This document shows positions 27,175-35,585 of a stretch of DNA of 64,000 bases, piece by piece. The stretch's first letter is position 1. Every line of letters begins with the position of its first letter. Origin of the DNA: Candidatus Mediterraneibacter surreyensis (GTDB lineage Bacteria; Bacillota; Clostridia; Lachnospirales; Lachnospiraceae); NCBI GenBank assembly GCA_019118885.1, contig DWYB01000036.1:44578-108577 (forward strand). The letters are read 5' to 3'. Both the position numbers and the translations under genes were made by a program. The notes beneath the pieces were generated by a model, which was given only the letters and a program-made list of their open reading frames with translations, made no database searches and was not told the DNA's origin.

Positions 27175-28634
27175 GCAACCGAGTAAGAACAAGATTTGCT
27201 CCGAGTCCGACAGGCCGGATGCACGTAGGAAACTTAAGGACAGCACTCTATGCATATCTGATCGCCAAACATGCCGGCGGAGATTTTATACTGCGTGTAG
27301 AGGATACAGACCAGGAACGCTATGTGGAGGGAGCAACTGATATTATATACAGGACGCTTGCGAATACGGGACTTATCCATGATGAAGGGCCGGATAAAGA
27401 CGGAGGGTATGGCCCTTACGTGCAGAGCGAGAGACAGGCGTCCGGAATCTATCTGAAGTATGCAAAGCAGCTTGTGGAGCAGGGAGATGCATATTACTGT
27501 TTCTGCGACAAGGAACGTCTGGAGTCTCTGCGGACATCTGTCTCCGCAGACGGCACTGATATTGTCGTGTATGACAAGCACTGCCTCGGACTGAGCAAAG
27601 AGGAAGTGGAGGCTAATCTTGCTGCGGGCAAACCGTGGGTGATCCGCCTGAACGTACCGAATGAGGGCGAGACAACATTCCACGATGAGATATACGGCGA
27701 TATAACGGTTCCGAACAATGAGCTGGACGACATGATCCTGATTAAATCAGACGGATTTCCAACATATAATTTCGCAAATGTGGTGGACGATCATCTCATG
27801 GAGATCACACACGTTGTGCGTGGAAATGAATATCTTTCTTCCGCACCGAAGTACAACAGACTTTATGAAGCCTTCGGATGGGATATACCGGTATATGTTC
27901 ACTGTCCTCTCATTACAGATGAAAATCATAAGAAACTGAGTAAGAGAAGCGGCCATTCCTCCTACGAGGACCTGATCGATCAGGGATTTGTATCGGAAGC
28001 TGTGGTCAATTATGTAGCTCTTCTCGGATGGTGCCCATCGGATAACAGAGAGATCTTTTCACTCAAAGAACTGATTGAGGTGTTCGATTATCGTCATATG
28101 AGCAAATCCCCGGCTGTATTCGATACGACGAAGCTCAAATGGATGAATGGGGAGTATCTGAAAGCAATGGACTTTGATCGGTTCTATGAGATGGCTGAAC
28201 CGTATATCAGAAAGACGGTTACAAAGGATTATGATCTCAGGAAAATAGCGGCTCTCGTAAAGACGAGAATTGAAATCTTACCGGATATCAATGATCAGAT
28301 TGATTTCTTTGAGGAGCTGCCGGATTATGACTGTGAACTTTACAGGCATAAAAAGATGAAGACAGATCCGGAAAAGGGGCTTGCGCTGCTCGAGGAGGTG
28401 CTGCCTGTTCTTGAAGAGCAGGAGGATTACAGCAATGACGCTCTGTTTGAATTACTCAAAGGGTTTGCAGGGGAGAAAGGCTATAAGATCGGATATGTGA
28501 TGTGGCCGCTCCGTACGGCTGTATCAGGAAAGCAGAATACGCCCGGAGGAGCTACCGAGCTGATGGAAGTTCTCGGAAAAGAGGAGTCTCTCTGCAGAAT
28601 TCGCAAAGGAATTGAGAAGTTACATGAAATTTAA
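27171..28634 (+). CDS. gltX: Glutamyl-tRNA synthetase
   Basis: Charges tRNA-Glu (and in many Gram-positives also tRNA-Gln, corrected later by GatCAB). The 487-aa class I synthetase has the HIGH-type motif [16 protein letters not shown] (residues 11-26), the KMSKS-type [11 protein letters not shown] around residue 250, and an anticodon-binding helical C-terminus. Length is normal. It starts inside the stop of the sirtuin-like gene (ATGA overlap) and its own last 11 bases overlap the helicase start. The order sirtuin-like, gltX, helicase is tightly coupled. Confidence 0.96.
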   Translation: MSNRVRTRFAPSPTGRMHVGNLRTALYAYLIAKHAGGDFILRVEDTDQERYVEGATDIIYRTLANTGLIHDEGPDKDGGYGPYVQSERQASGIYLKYAKQLVEQGDAYYCFCDKERLESLRTSVSADGTDIVVYDKHCLGLSKEEVEANLAAGKPWVIRLNVPNEGETTFHDEIYGDITVPNNELDDMILIKSDGFPTYNFANVVDDHLMEITHVVRGNEYLSSAPKYNRLYEAFGWDIPVYVHCPLITDENHKKLSKRSGHSSYEDLIDQGFVSEAVVNYVALLGWCPSDNREIFSLKELIEVFDYRHMSKSPAVFDTTKLKWMNGEYLKAMDFDRFYEMAEPYIRKTVTKDYDLRKIAALVKTRIEILPDINDQIDFFEELPDYDCELYRHKKMKTDPEKGLALLEEVLPVLEEQEDYSNDALFELLKGFAGEKGYKIGYVMWPLRTAVSGKQNTPGGATELMEVLGKEESLCRIRKGIEKLHEI

Positions 28635-30450
28635 TGAGTCACAATATAAGGCGGTCGTTCATGGAACCGGGCCCTGCCAGGTACTGGCAGGGCCCGGTTC
28701 AGGTAAGACGCTGACTATCGTAAACCGGATTCGCTATCTGATAGAAGAGCGCCATATAAAACCAGAAGAGATTCTGGTTGTTACGTTTACCCGATTTGCG
28801 GCGGCGGAGATGAAGTCCAGACTGGCAAATCTGATGGGCAAAAAGAACATACCCGTTACAGCCGGTACGTTTCATGGCATTTATTACGGAATCTTGAAAT
28901 GGGCTTATAAGATCGACAGCAGGAATATTCTTTCCGAGGATGAAAAGTATCAAATCCTGCGTTCGGTTACGTCCGAGCATGATATAGAAGCCTTTGATGA
29001 GCAGGATCTTCTTCGGGATATTGCCGAGGAGATTGGAAAGATCAAGAACAACAGACTGTCGGTGGATGAATTCAGATCAGCAAAAGTAAACGAGGAAACA
29101 TTCCGGGAAATATACCGATCATATGAAGAAAAGAGGAAATCCCTGCGTAAGATCGATTTTGACGACATGCTTGTCGTCTGTTACGACCTGTTTGCATCAA
29201 GACCGGATATCCTTGCCTTATGGCAGAAGAAATTTAAATATATTCTGATCGATGAATTTCAGGATATCAACCGTGTCCAGTATGATGTGATACGCATGAT
29301 TGCTCTTCCGGAAAACAATCTTTATGTGGTGGGCGATGACGATCAGGCAATTTACGGATTCCGGGGAGCAGATTCAGAGCTTATGTTCCAGTTCCGGAAA
29401 GATTATCCTGATGCCGCGCAGATCCTGCTGGGAATGAACTACCGTTCTTCAGGGAATATCGTGAAGAATTCTTTGAAAGTGATCAGCAATAATAGGCGCC
29501 GGTTTCAGAAGAATCTGACGGCAGTCAGAGACAGCGGCAAGTGTCTTCATATCCAGGAACTGAAAGATCCGGTCGAGGAAGCCGGATATGTGGCCGATGG
29601 AATTGAAAGAAGCATCAAAGCAGGAAAACCGACGGAAGAGACGGCGGTTTTGTTCCGGATACATACAGATGCGCGGCCTTTGGCCGAAGAATTGATCAGA
29701 AGGCAGATCCCTTTCCAGATCAGGGAACATCTTCCCAATATTTATGATCACTTTATAGCCAGAGATATACAGGCATATTTCCGGCTTGCACTCGGCGGGC
29801 GGAAACGAAGCGATTTCCTTCGCATCATGAATCGCCCGAAACGTTACATAGGAAGAGACAGCCTTTCGGGAACAGAGATTTCCTTTGAAGAAATAAGAAA
29901 GTTTTACTGTGATAAAGACTGGATGATGGACAGGGTCGATCAGTTTGAGTGGGATGTGAAAATGCTCAGCAGGATGGCGCCTTATGCGGCAATCCAATAT
30001 ATACGTAAACGTATCGGATATGATGATTTTTTGAAAGATTACGCGTATACGAACAAGATTGAGCGGTCTGATCTAAATGACATACTGTCAGAGCTGGAGG
30101 AATCGGCGAAACCGTACGCCACTGCCGAAGAGTGGTTCGATCATATCAGCGAATACACGGAAGTACTCAGGATGAAAGAGCGGGAGAAGAGTATGGATCA
30201 GGAAGGGGTTCGCCTGATGACCCTCCATGCGGCGAAAGGACTGGAGTTTGATACGGTTTTCCTGATTGAGGCAAATGAAGGAAGGATCCCCTATAAGAAA
30301 GCCAAGACGGACAGGGAGACAGAGGAAGAGCGGAGGCTTTTCTACGTTGGAATGACAAGGGCCAGAGAACAGCTCACGGTCTGCTACGTAAAAACAAAAA
30401 ACGGGAAAGAATCGGATCCTTCCCGTTTTGTAGATGAATTGCTGGAATAG
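28624..30450 (+). CDS. UvrD/PcrA-type superfamily 1 DNA helicase
   Basis: ATP-dependent 3'-5' DNA helicase, 608 aa, shorter than PcrA/UvrD (~720-750), lacking mainly the C-terminal tail. All motor motifs are visible: Q-motif FNESQYKAV, Walker A AGPGSGKT (residues 24-31), motif Ia [11 protein letters not shown], Walker [14 protein letters not shown], motif [18 protein letters not shown], motif IV MNYRSS, motif [24 protein letters not shown] and motif [17 protein letters not shown] 28624 lies within the end of gltX; AAAGGA is 13 bases upstream. The last 50 bases of the gene contain, in antisense, a terminator for the convergent DUF1292 gene. Role in repair or replication restart is likely but not specified by sequence. 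Confidence 0.92.
   Translation: MKFNESQYKAVVHGTGPCQVLAGPGSGKTLTIVNRIRYLIEERHIKPEEILVVTFTRFAAAEMKSRLANLMGKKNIPVTAGTFHGIYYGILKWAYKIDSRNILSEDEKYQILRSVTSEHDIEAFDEQDLLRDIAEEIGKIKNNRLSVDEFRSAKVNEETFREIYRSYEEKRKSLRKIDFDDMLVVCYDLFASRPDILALWQKKFKYILIDEFQDINRVQYDVIRMIALPENNLYVVGDDDQAIYGFRGADSELMFQFRKDYPDAAQILLGMNYRSSGNIVKNSLKVISNNRRRFQKNLTAVRDSGKCLHIQELKDPVEEAGYVADGIERSIKAGKPTEETAVLFRIHTDARPLAEELIRRQIPFQIREHLPNIYDHFIARDIQAYFRLALGGRKRSDFLRIMNRPKRYIGRDSLSGTEISFEEIRKFYCDKDWMMDRVDQFEWDVKMLSRMAPYAAIQYIRKRIGYDDFLKDYAYTNKIERSDLNDILSELEESAKPYATAEEWFDHISEYTEVLRMKEREKSMDQEGVRLMTLHAAKGLEFDTVFLIEANEGRIPYKKAKTDRETEEERRLFYVGMTRAREQLTVCYVKTKNGKESDPSRFVDELLE
30398..30429 (-). terminator. Terminator of the DUF1292 gene, inside the helicase 3' end
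   Basis: A perfect 10-bp stem AAAACGGGAA (30398-30407) / TTCCCGTTTT (30420-30429) with a 12-base loop. Read on the minus strand it is followed by a T-rich run (30401-30391: TTTTTTGTTTT). It starts 34 bases beyond the DUF1292 stop and lies wholly within helicase codons. Confidence 0.75.
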
Positions 30451-30462
30451 GCATGACGAAAC

Positions 30463-30768
30463 CTATTCCATGTCATCCAGATCTATCTCTCCGAAATCCT
30501 GCTCATCCATCCATTCATTGAACGCATCGGAGACACGTTCAAATTCTTCATCATCGAGGATATTCTCAAGCCCCGGCTCTTCATCTTCACCGTTGTCGAT
30601 CAGTCGGTAAAGGTAGATCTGGCCATCCTCGTTCTCACCCTTGTCATTCAGGGGGAGAAGCGCGATGTACTGCTGTCCGTCTGTTTCAAAAATGGTGAGG
30701 ACGGAACATTCAAGCTCTTCGTCATTGTCCAGCGTGAGAGTTACAGTAAGTGATTCATTTTCATTCAT
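30463..30768 (-). CDS. DUF1292 family protein
   Basis: Small acidic cytoplasmic protein of unknown function, 101 aa. The DUF1292 core is seen in LTVTLTLDNDEELECSVLTIFETDGQQYIALLP followed by IYLYRLID; the C-terminus is a very acidic helix with DDEEFERVSDAFNEW, the second conserved block. The start at 30768 has AAGGAG 8 bases upstream on the minus strand; an in-frame extension to 30810 lacks such a site. It is a single minus-strand gene converging on the helicase. In other Firmicutes DUF1292 genes lie near ruvX/yrrK-type genes, which are absent here. Confidence 0.9.
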   Translation of the reverse strand: MNENESLTVTLTLDNDEELECSVLTIFETDGQQYIALLPLNDKGENEDGQIYLYRLIDNGEDEEPGLENILDDEEFERVSDAFNEWMDEQDFGEIDLDDME

Positions 30769-30862
30769 ATAGTCTTTCTCCTTTGATATGCCGTATGTGA
30801 TCCATGACATTTATGTATCATGATGGTATCAGATCGCCGGGGAAAAAGCAAGCTGCAATATA

Positions 30863-30890
30863 TTGACATTCCCCTGAAACACGGTAGAAT
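30863..30890 (+). promoter_or_regulatory. Predicted promoter of the sugar-binding/GH13-like operon
   Basis: TTGACA (30863-30868), 16-bp spacer, TAGAAT (30885-30890), about 43 bases before the first gene. Confidence 0.75.
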
Positions 30891-30932
30891 GAAAGAGTAG
30901 CTTGAGACAGAATATTAGGAGCATGAGGTTGT

Positions 30933-31919
30933 ATGATGAGAAGAAAGAGCATGTTATTTACTCTGATAACACTGTTTACAGTGCTTTTTTTGGCCGGATG
31001 CAAACAGAATGTAGGAACTCCCGAAGACAATGCAGTAGTTGAAGAATCAGAAGAAGAGAAAGAGACAGAAGGACATGTATTTGGATTTAGCGGCTCAGAT
31101 CTGTCTGACCCGTTTTATGAAGTTCTTAAAGATTCAGTAGAGATGTCCGTCGGAGAAAATGACAGGATGCTGGTTCGAGATGCCCGGGGAGATTCGGATC
31201 TGCAGATCAGTCAGATCCGGGAGCTGATCGATCAGGGAGTGGAAGCGGTTTTCATCTGCCCTGTAGATCCCGAAGCGATCACACCGGCGCTGGAAACACT
31301 GTCTGAAGCAAAAATACCGGTTGTAAATCTTGATGTCAGAGTGGAAGAGACGGAACTTACTGATGCGTTCATAGGCGCCGATGATTATAATGCCGGAAAA
31401 GTATGCGGCGAGGATCTGCTGGACAGACGTCCGGAAGGCGGAAAGATCGTGATCATTGAGCGACCCGAGTCTGCAGTGATCAATGAACGCATTACCGGAT
31501 TTGAGGAAATTATAGCTAATGGAGGCTTCGAGGTGGAGCGCATCGATATGACGGATGATTACAGCGTGATTCCGGATGAACTGACGAAGATTTTTAAGAA
31601 TGGACCAATTCCGGATGCAATTATGTGCGGGGATGATCAGATGGCGGAACAGGTGCTGAAAGCTTTGGATGACATGAGTCAAACGGATACTCTGGTATAC
31701 AGCGTGGGCGGCTCTCCGGCAGTCAAAAAAGAACTTGCAGATCCGTTCAGTCCTATGACCGGAGTGGGGGCAAAGTCCCCGATCAATATGGGAAAGACGG
31801 CAGTTCAGACGGCAACTGCAATATTGGAAGACGGTGCCTATGAACAGGAGATTTATGTTGAGACGTTCTTTATCAATAAAGAGGATGTAGACATGTATGG
31901 AACAGATGGCTGGCAGTGA
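30933..31919 (+). CDS. Orphan sugar-binding lipoprotein (Peripla_BP_4, RbsB-like)
   Basis: Probable extracellular sugar-binding protein, 328 aa. Signal peptide with lipobox LAGC (Cys23), an acidic spacer, then the RbsB-like fold: FGFSGSDLSDPFYEVLKDSV, LIDQGVEAVFICPVDPEAI, IPVVNLDVRV, FIGADDYNAGKVCGEDLL, GGKIVIIE and PDAIMCGDDQMAEQVLKAL. No permease or ATPase gene is adjacent, so it either supplies a transporter encoded elsewhere or serves as a sensor. The gene ends 14 bases before a catalytically dead GH13 homologue, implying a shared carbohydrate theme. ATG at 30933 and 30936 are both possible; a TGAGG site precedes them. Confidence 0.88.
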   Translation: MMRRKSMLFTLITLFTVLFLAGCKQNVGTPEDNAVVEESEEEKETEGHVFGFSGSDLSDPFYEVLKDSVEMSVGENDRMLVRDARGDSDLQISQIRELIDQGVEAVFICPVDPEAITPALETLSEAKIPVVNLDVRVEETELTDAFIGADDYNAGKVCGEDLLDRRPEGGKIVIIERPESAVINERITGFEEIIANGGFEVERIDMTDDYSVIPDELTKIFKNGPIPDAIMCGDDQMAEQVLKALDDMSQTDTLVYSVGGSPAVKKELADPFSPMTGVGAKSPINMGKTAVQTATAILEDGAYEQEIYVETFFINKEDVDMYGTDGWQ

Positions 31920-31933
31920 GAAAGGAACGGAAT

Positions 31934-33715
31934 ATGAAAAAAATAACAGGAAAACCACAACCCTTCGGAACAGTTGTAGAGGGAACAAGAGTAAATTTTT
32001 CTTTGCAGGTACCGACCGGGAAAACATGTGAACTTCTGCTTTACAGAGCAGGCAGAAAGCAGCCGGAATGCACCTTTGACATGCCTGAAGAAGAGGGAAT
32101 CGGAGAAGTGCGTTTCCTTGCGGTCGACGGGCTTAACGCTGCAAAATATGAATATAATTTTAAAGTGGACGGAAGAGTGTGCCTGGATCCTTATGTGAGA
32201 GAGATTGCGGGAAGGAAAGTTTTTGGAAAGAAGAAAGATCTGCAGCAGCACGAGATCCGGGGCAAGCTGATATCCCCTGAATATGACTGGGAAGACGACA
32301 GAAGACTTCATCTTTCCTGGAACGAAGTTGTAGCGTATAGTCTGCATGTACGAGGCTTTACAAAACACAGTTCCTCGAAAGTAGAGCACAAAGGCACTTT
32401 CCTCGGAGTCATAGAGAAGATTCCTTATCTGAAAGAGCTGGGGATCAATCAGATCCAGTGTATGCCTGTCTACGAGTTTGATGAGTGTGCAAAAGCAAAG
32501 ATTAATTACTGGGGATATGGGCCGGCATGGTATTTCGCTCCGAAGGAAGCCTATGCCGCAGGAAATTCTGCCGTGCGCGAGCTGAAAGATATGGTAAAAG
32601 AGTGTCACCGGGCAGGAATAGAAGTGGTATTGGAAATGCCGTTCACAGACGGGCTGCCTGCCCATACGGCACTGGAGTGTCTGCGTTTCTATATGCTGGA
32701 GTACCATGTGGACGGTTTTGTGGTGAATCCGTACTGTGTGCCATGGGATATGCTCGTCAGTGATCCGCTGCTCAAGGATATCAAACTGATGAGAAAAGAT
32801 GATGCGTTCCAAAATATCATGCGCCGGTATCTCAAAGGCGATGAGAATATGATCAATGATGCAATGTGGGCTCTGCGGCATCACTCTGCTACAGATGGTA
32901 AATGCAATTATATTACGACGCATACCGGATTTACCTTGTGGGATCTGGTGTCTTATGACTGTAAGCACAATGAAGCAAACGGCGAGAACAATACGGACGG
33001 GCCGGATTATAATTACAGCTGGAACTGTGGAGCCGAGGGGCCGAGCCGCAAGCGCACAGTGATGACTTTAAGAAAAAATCAGGTGAAAAATGCCTTTTTC
33101 CTCCTCCTTCTTGCTCAGGGAACCCCCTGTATTCTGGCAGGAGATGAATTCTATAACAGTCAGAAGGGAAATAACAATGTGTACTGTCAGGACAATGAGA
33201 CCGGATGGGTAGACTGGAGCAAGCTCAAGACGGATAATACACTGTTCTCCTATGTGAAGGCGCTGATATCTTTCCGGAAAGAACATCTGTGCCTCCATCG
33301 CCGGGAGGAATTAAAAGGACTTGATCGGACGGCATGCGGTATGCCGGACGTATCCTATCACGGTGAAAATGCATGGCAGGTCAGAGCAGAAGTATACAGC
33401 AGACAGCTGGGAGTTCTGTATGCGGGAGATGATATTGGCGATACAGACTGCTTTATTGCATATAACATGCACTGGCTGCCCCATGACTATGCCCTGCCGT
33501 CACCTGGGAAAGACAAGAGCTGGCGACTTGCAGCAAATACGGAAAAAGGAGTTCTGGAAACACCGCTTGAACCGGAAGATCAGAAGAAGATTGAACTTCC
33601 GGAGCGCAGCATCGCTGTCCTTGTAAGCGTAAAGCAGGAGAAGAAAACGAAAACTTTGACAAAGGTGAGAACGAAGAAAGCAGCGGCAAAAGGCGGTGGA
33701 CAGAAAACGGTATGA
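31934..33715 (+). CDS. GlgX/isoamylase-like GH13 protein with no catalytic residues
   Basis: A 593-aa protein with an N-terminal CBM48-like domain (GKPQPFGTVVEGTRVNFSL...) and a GH13 barrel of the debranching/isoamylase group: NYWGYGPAWYFAP, KDMVKECHRAGIEVVLE, KHNEANGENNTDGPDYNYSWNCG, GTPCILAGDEFYNSQKGNNN and an all-beta C-terminal domain. Every active-site position is changed: region I lacks the D..NH motif (VVLEMPFTDG), the nucleophile region GFRFD is GFVVN (~258-264), the acid/base AEPWD is MRKDD, and HDGFTL is HTGFTL (~328). It should bind, but not hydrolyse, alpha-glucans. ATG 31934 follows AAAGGA; the basic C-tail overlaps the next gene by 4 bases. Confidence 0.88.
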   Translation: MKKITGKPQPFGTVVEGTRVNFSLQVPTGKTCELLLYRAGRKQPECTFDMPEEEGIGEVRFLAVDGLNAAKYEYNFKVDGRVCLDPYVREIAGRKVFGKKKDLQQHEIRGKLISPEYDWEDDRRLHLSWNEVVAYSLHVRGFTKHSSSKVEHKGTFLGVIEKIPYLKELGINQIQCMPVYEFDECAKAKINYWGYGPAWYFAPKEAYAAGNSAVRELKDMVKECHRAGIEVVLEMPFTDGLPAHTALECLRFYMLEYHVDGFVVNPYCVPWDMLVSDPLLKDIKLMRKDDAFQNIMRRYLKGDENMINDAMWALRHHSATDGKCNYITTHTGFTLWDLVSYDCKHNEANGENNTDGPDYNYSWNCGAEGPSRKRTVMTLRKNQVKNAFFLLLLAQGTPCILAGDEFYNSQKGNNNVYCQDNETGWVDWSKLKTDNTLFSYVKALISFRKEHLCLHRREELKGLDRTACGMPDVSYHGENAWQVRAEVYSRQLGVLYAGDDIGDTDCFIAYNMHWLPHDYALPSPGKDKSWRLAANTEKGVLETPLEPEDQKKIELPERSIAVLVSVKQEKKTKTLTKVRTKKAAAKGGGQKTV

Positions 33716-34272
33716 AAGCACTGGCACATTTTCACACGATTACAAAACATAAGATTCTCGTTATGAAAGAATGTTTCCGGGTAGGACTGTATCGTCAGGG
33801 ACTGCTCCATGACCTTTCCAAATACAGTCCTTCGGAATTTTTGATTGGATGCAAGTATTATCAGGGTGATAGAAGTCCCAATAATGCGGAGCGTGAAGAT
33901 AAAGGATACTCTTCGGCATGGCTGCATCACAAGGGGCGAAACAAGCATCACTATGAATATTGGATCGATTACAGTCTGGATGGAAAACACGTGCTGGCCG
34001 GAATGAAGATGCCGGTCAGATATGTGGTTGAGATGTTTCTGGACAGGATTGCGGCAAGCAAAGTATATAAAGGTGCAAAATATAAAGACAGCGATCCGCT
34101 GGATTATTATATGAGCGGGAAAGCCGGGGAACTGATGCATCCGGATACGCGTGCGCTGTTGGAAAAACTTCTTCATATGCTGGCGGAAGAGGGCGAAGAG
34201 AATACATACCGGTATATCAGGGGAAATGTTCTCCGGCGCAGAAAACGCCGGGAACAGGTTTATTCGGGATAG
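33712..34272 (+). CDS. DUF5662 family protein (HD-like helical fold)
   Basis: Function unknown; 186 aa, soluble, helical. It has several His and Asp residues spaced like a metal-dependent phosphohydrolase: HFHTITKHK at the start, GLLHDLSKYSPSEF (residues ~30-43) and WLHHKGRNKHHYEYW (~64-78), followed by YVVEMFLDRIAASKVYKG. This matches DUF5662, common in Clostridia. The first four bases overlap the GH13-like gene's stop, so the proteins are coupled. The last 13 bases overlap the convergent luxS gene. A basic C-terminus (RRRKRRE) is notable. A nucleotidase or hydrolase role is a guess from the HD pattern only. Confidence 0.85.
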   Translation: MKALAHFHTITKHKILVMKECFRVGLYRQGLLHDLSKYSPSEFLIGCKYYQGDRSPNNAEREDKGYSSAWLHHKGRNKHHYEYWIDYSLDGKHVLAGMKMPVRYVVEMFLDRIAASKVYKGAKYKDSDPLDYYMSGKAGELMHPDTRALLEKLLHMLAEEGEENTYRYIRGNVLRRRKRREQVYSG

Positions 34273-34739
34273 TAAAGCTGGGAATCCTGGATATCTGTCA
34301 AAACGTTGGCCAAAAATCTGCGTGCAAGATATCTGGCCATCGGGAGATTCATATCCAGATAGTTCCCGCAGTCTCTTGCTGACGCGCCGGGAATCTCTCC
34401 CTCATAGGAGGCGATAAAAGAAAACATCTCTTTCATGAGCGGCACGATATCCCGGGAGGCAAGATCTCCTGAAAGAATCAGATAAAATCCTGTCCGGCAT
34501 CCCATAGGTCCGAAATAGATCACCCGATCCTGCCAGTCTTTGTGATTTCTCAAAAAAGTAGCCCCCAGGTGTTCAATGGTGTGCACCTCCGCGGTATTCA
34601 TGACCGGTTCGTCGTTCGGGCTTGTCATACGTATGTCAAAAGTAGTGATGACGGAACCGTTTACATTGTCCTTTCTGGAGACATAAATGCCTGGTACAAG
34701 ACGGATATGGTCAACAGTAAAACTTGCAATTTTCTTCAT
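34260..34739 (-). CDS. luxS: S-ribosylhomocysteine lyase (AI-2 synthase)
   Basis: Cleaves S-ribosylhomocysteine to homocysteine and DPD, precursor of autoinducer-2; part of the activated methyl cycle. The 159-aa protein has the iron-binding HTIEH (His53, Glu56, His57), the third ligand Cys124 in ARDCGNY, the catalytic Cys81 in GPMGCRTGFYL, and the conserved FDIRMTSPN. Start 34739 has AAAGGAG 10 bases upstream; the open frame extends further without a site. The gene converges on the DUF5662 gene with a 13-base overlap of coding ends. Confidence 0.97.
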   Translation of the reverse strand: MKKIASFTVDHIRLVPGIYVSRKDNVNGSVITTFDIRMTSPNDEPVMNTAEVHTIEHLGATFLRNHKDWQDRVIYFGPMGCRTGFYLILSGDLASRDIVPLMKEMFSFIASYEGEIPGASARDCGNYLDMNLPMARYLARRFLANVLTDIQDSQLYYPE

Positions 34740-34772
34740 AGTTTCTGACTCCTTTCTTCTATTTACCCAGTT

Positions 34773-34801
34773 ATTATAGCTTTTCAAATCATAAAATACA
34801 A
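34773..34801 (-). promoter_or_regulatory. Predicted promoter of luxS
   Basis: Minus strand TTGTAT (34801-34796), 17-bp spacer, TATAAT (34778-34773). Divergent from the histidine-phosphatase promoter. Confidence 0.7.
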
Positions 34802-34814
34802 GAACCTGTTCCCA

Positions 34815-34844
34815 TTGACCGGCATGCAGGAAAACAGTTATACT
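34815..34844 (+). promoter_or_regulatory. Predicted promoter of the histidine-phosphatase gene
   Basis: TTGACC (34815-34820), 18-bp spacer, TATACT (34839-34844), about 60 bases before the start codon. Confidence 0.6.
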
Positions 34845-34905
34845 GAATTGAAAATACATGGTTACGGTTCATCCGTGATCATACATGAAAGGAGAGACTT
34901 TTATT

Positions 34906-35550
34906 ATGATGTTATATATCGTTCGTCACGGCGAGACGGACTGGAACAAAGCCCATAAAGTTCAGGGGAGAACGGATATTCCGCTGAATGATTACGGACG
35001 CCGCCTTGCCGGGGAGACGGCAGAGGGGATGAAAGATATTCCTATCGATCTTGGCTTTACCAGCCCGCTGCTTCGAGCGAAAGAGACGGCGCAGATCATT
35101 CTGAAGGGAAGAAATGTGCCCCTCTATGACGAGGCAAGAATCCAGGAAATCAGTTTTGGGAGATATGAAGGTCTTTATTGCGGCGGAGAAAATCAGGATC
35201 CGGAGAGCGCGGCGTTTAACCGTTTCTTCAATGATACGGGCAACTATATTCCGCCCGAGGATGCGGAGACGATCCCTCAGCTCTATGAGAGAACCGGAAG
35301 TTTTCTAAAAGAGATATCAGAGCGGACAGATCTATCGGACAAGAATATTCTTGTCTCAACCCATGGCGCCGCCATGACATCTATTCTGAACCGGATCCGG
35401 GGCAATCTGTCCGTGGAGCATTTTTGGAAAGATGAGGTACCGCCGAACTGTTCGGTCACCATGGTGGAGATAAAGGACGGAAAAGCACAGATCGTAAAAG
35501 AAGGAATGATCTTTTACAAAGAGAAGGTAAAAAAGTGGAGGACAGTGTGA
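34906..35550 (+). CDS. Histidine phosphatase family protein
   Basis: Phosphoglycerate-mutase-like phosphatase, 214 aa. The catalytic RHGETDWN (His near residue 8) is complete, followed by GRTDIPLNDYGRRLAGETAE, TSPLLRAKETAQII, the acid Glu region EISFGRYEG and the second catalytic His in VSTHGAAM. Substrate is unclear; many relatives are cobC-like or broad phosphatases. ATG 34906 is 11 bases after AAAGGAG; the earlier ATG at 34885 overlaps that site. The next gene, a beta-CASP nuclease, is 35 bases on. Confidence 0.92.
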   Translation: MMLYIVRHGETDWNKAHKVQGRTDIPLNDYGRRLAGETAEGMKDIPIDLGFTSPLLRAKETAQIILKGRNVPLYDEARIQEISFGRYEGLYCGGENQDPESAAFNRFFNDTGNYIPPEDAETIPQLYERTGSFLKEISERTDLSDKNILVSTHGAAMTSILNRIRGNLSVEHFWKDEVPPNCSVTMVEIKDGKAQIVKEGMIFYKEKVKKWRTV

Positions 35551-35585
35551 TACAATAGAAGAAAAGGAAAAAGGCTGGTGAGACT

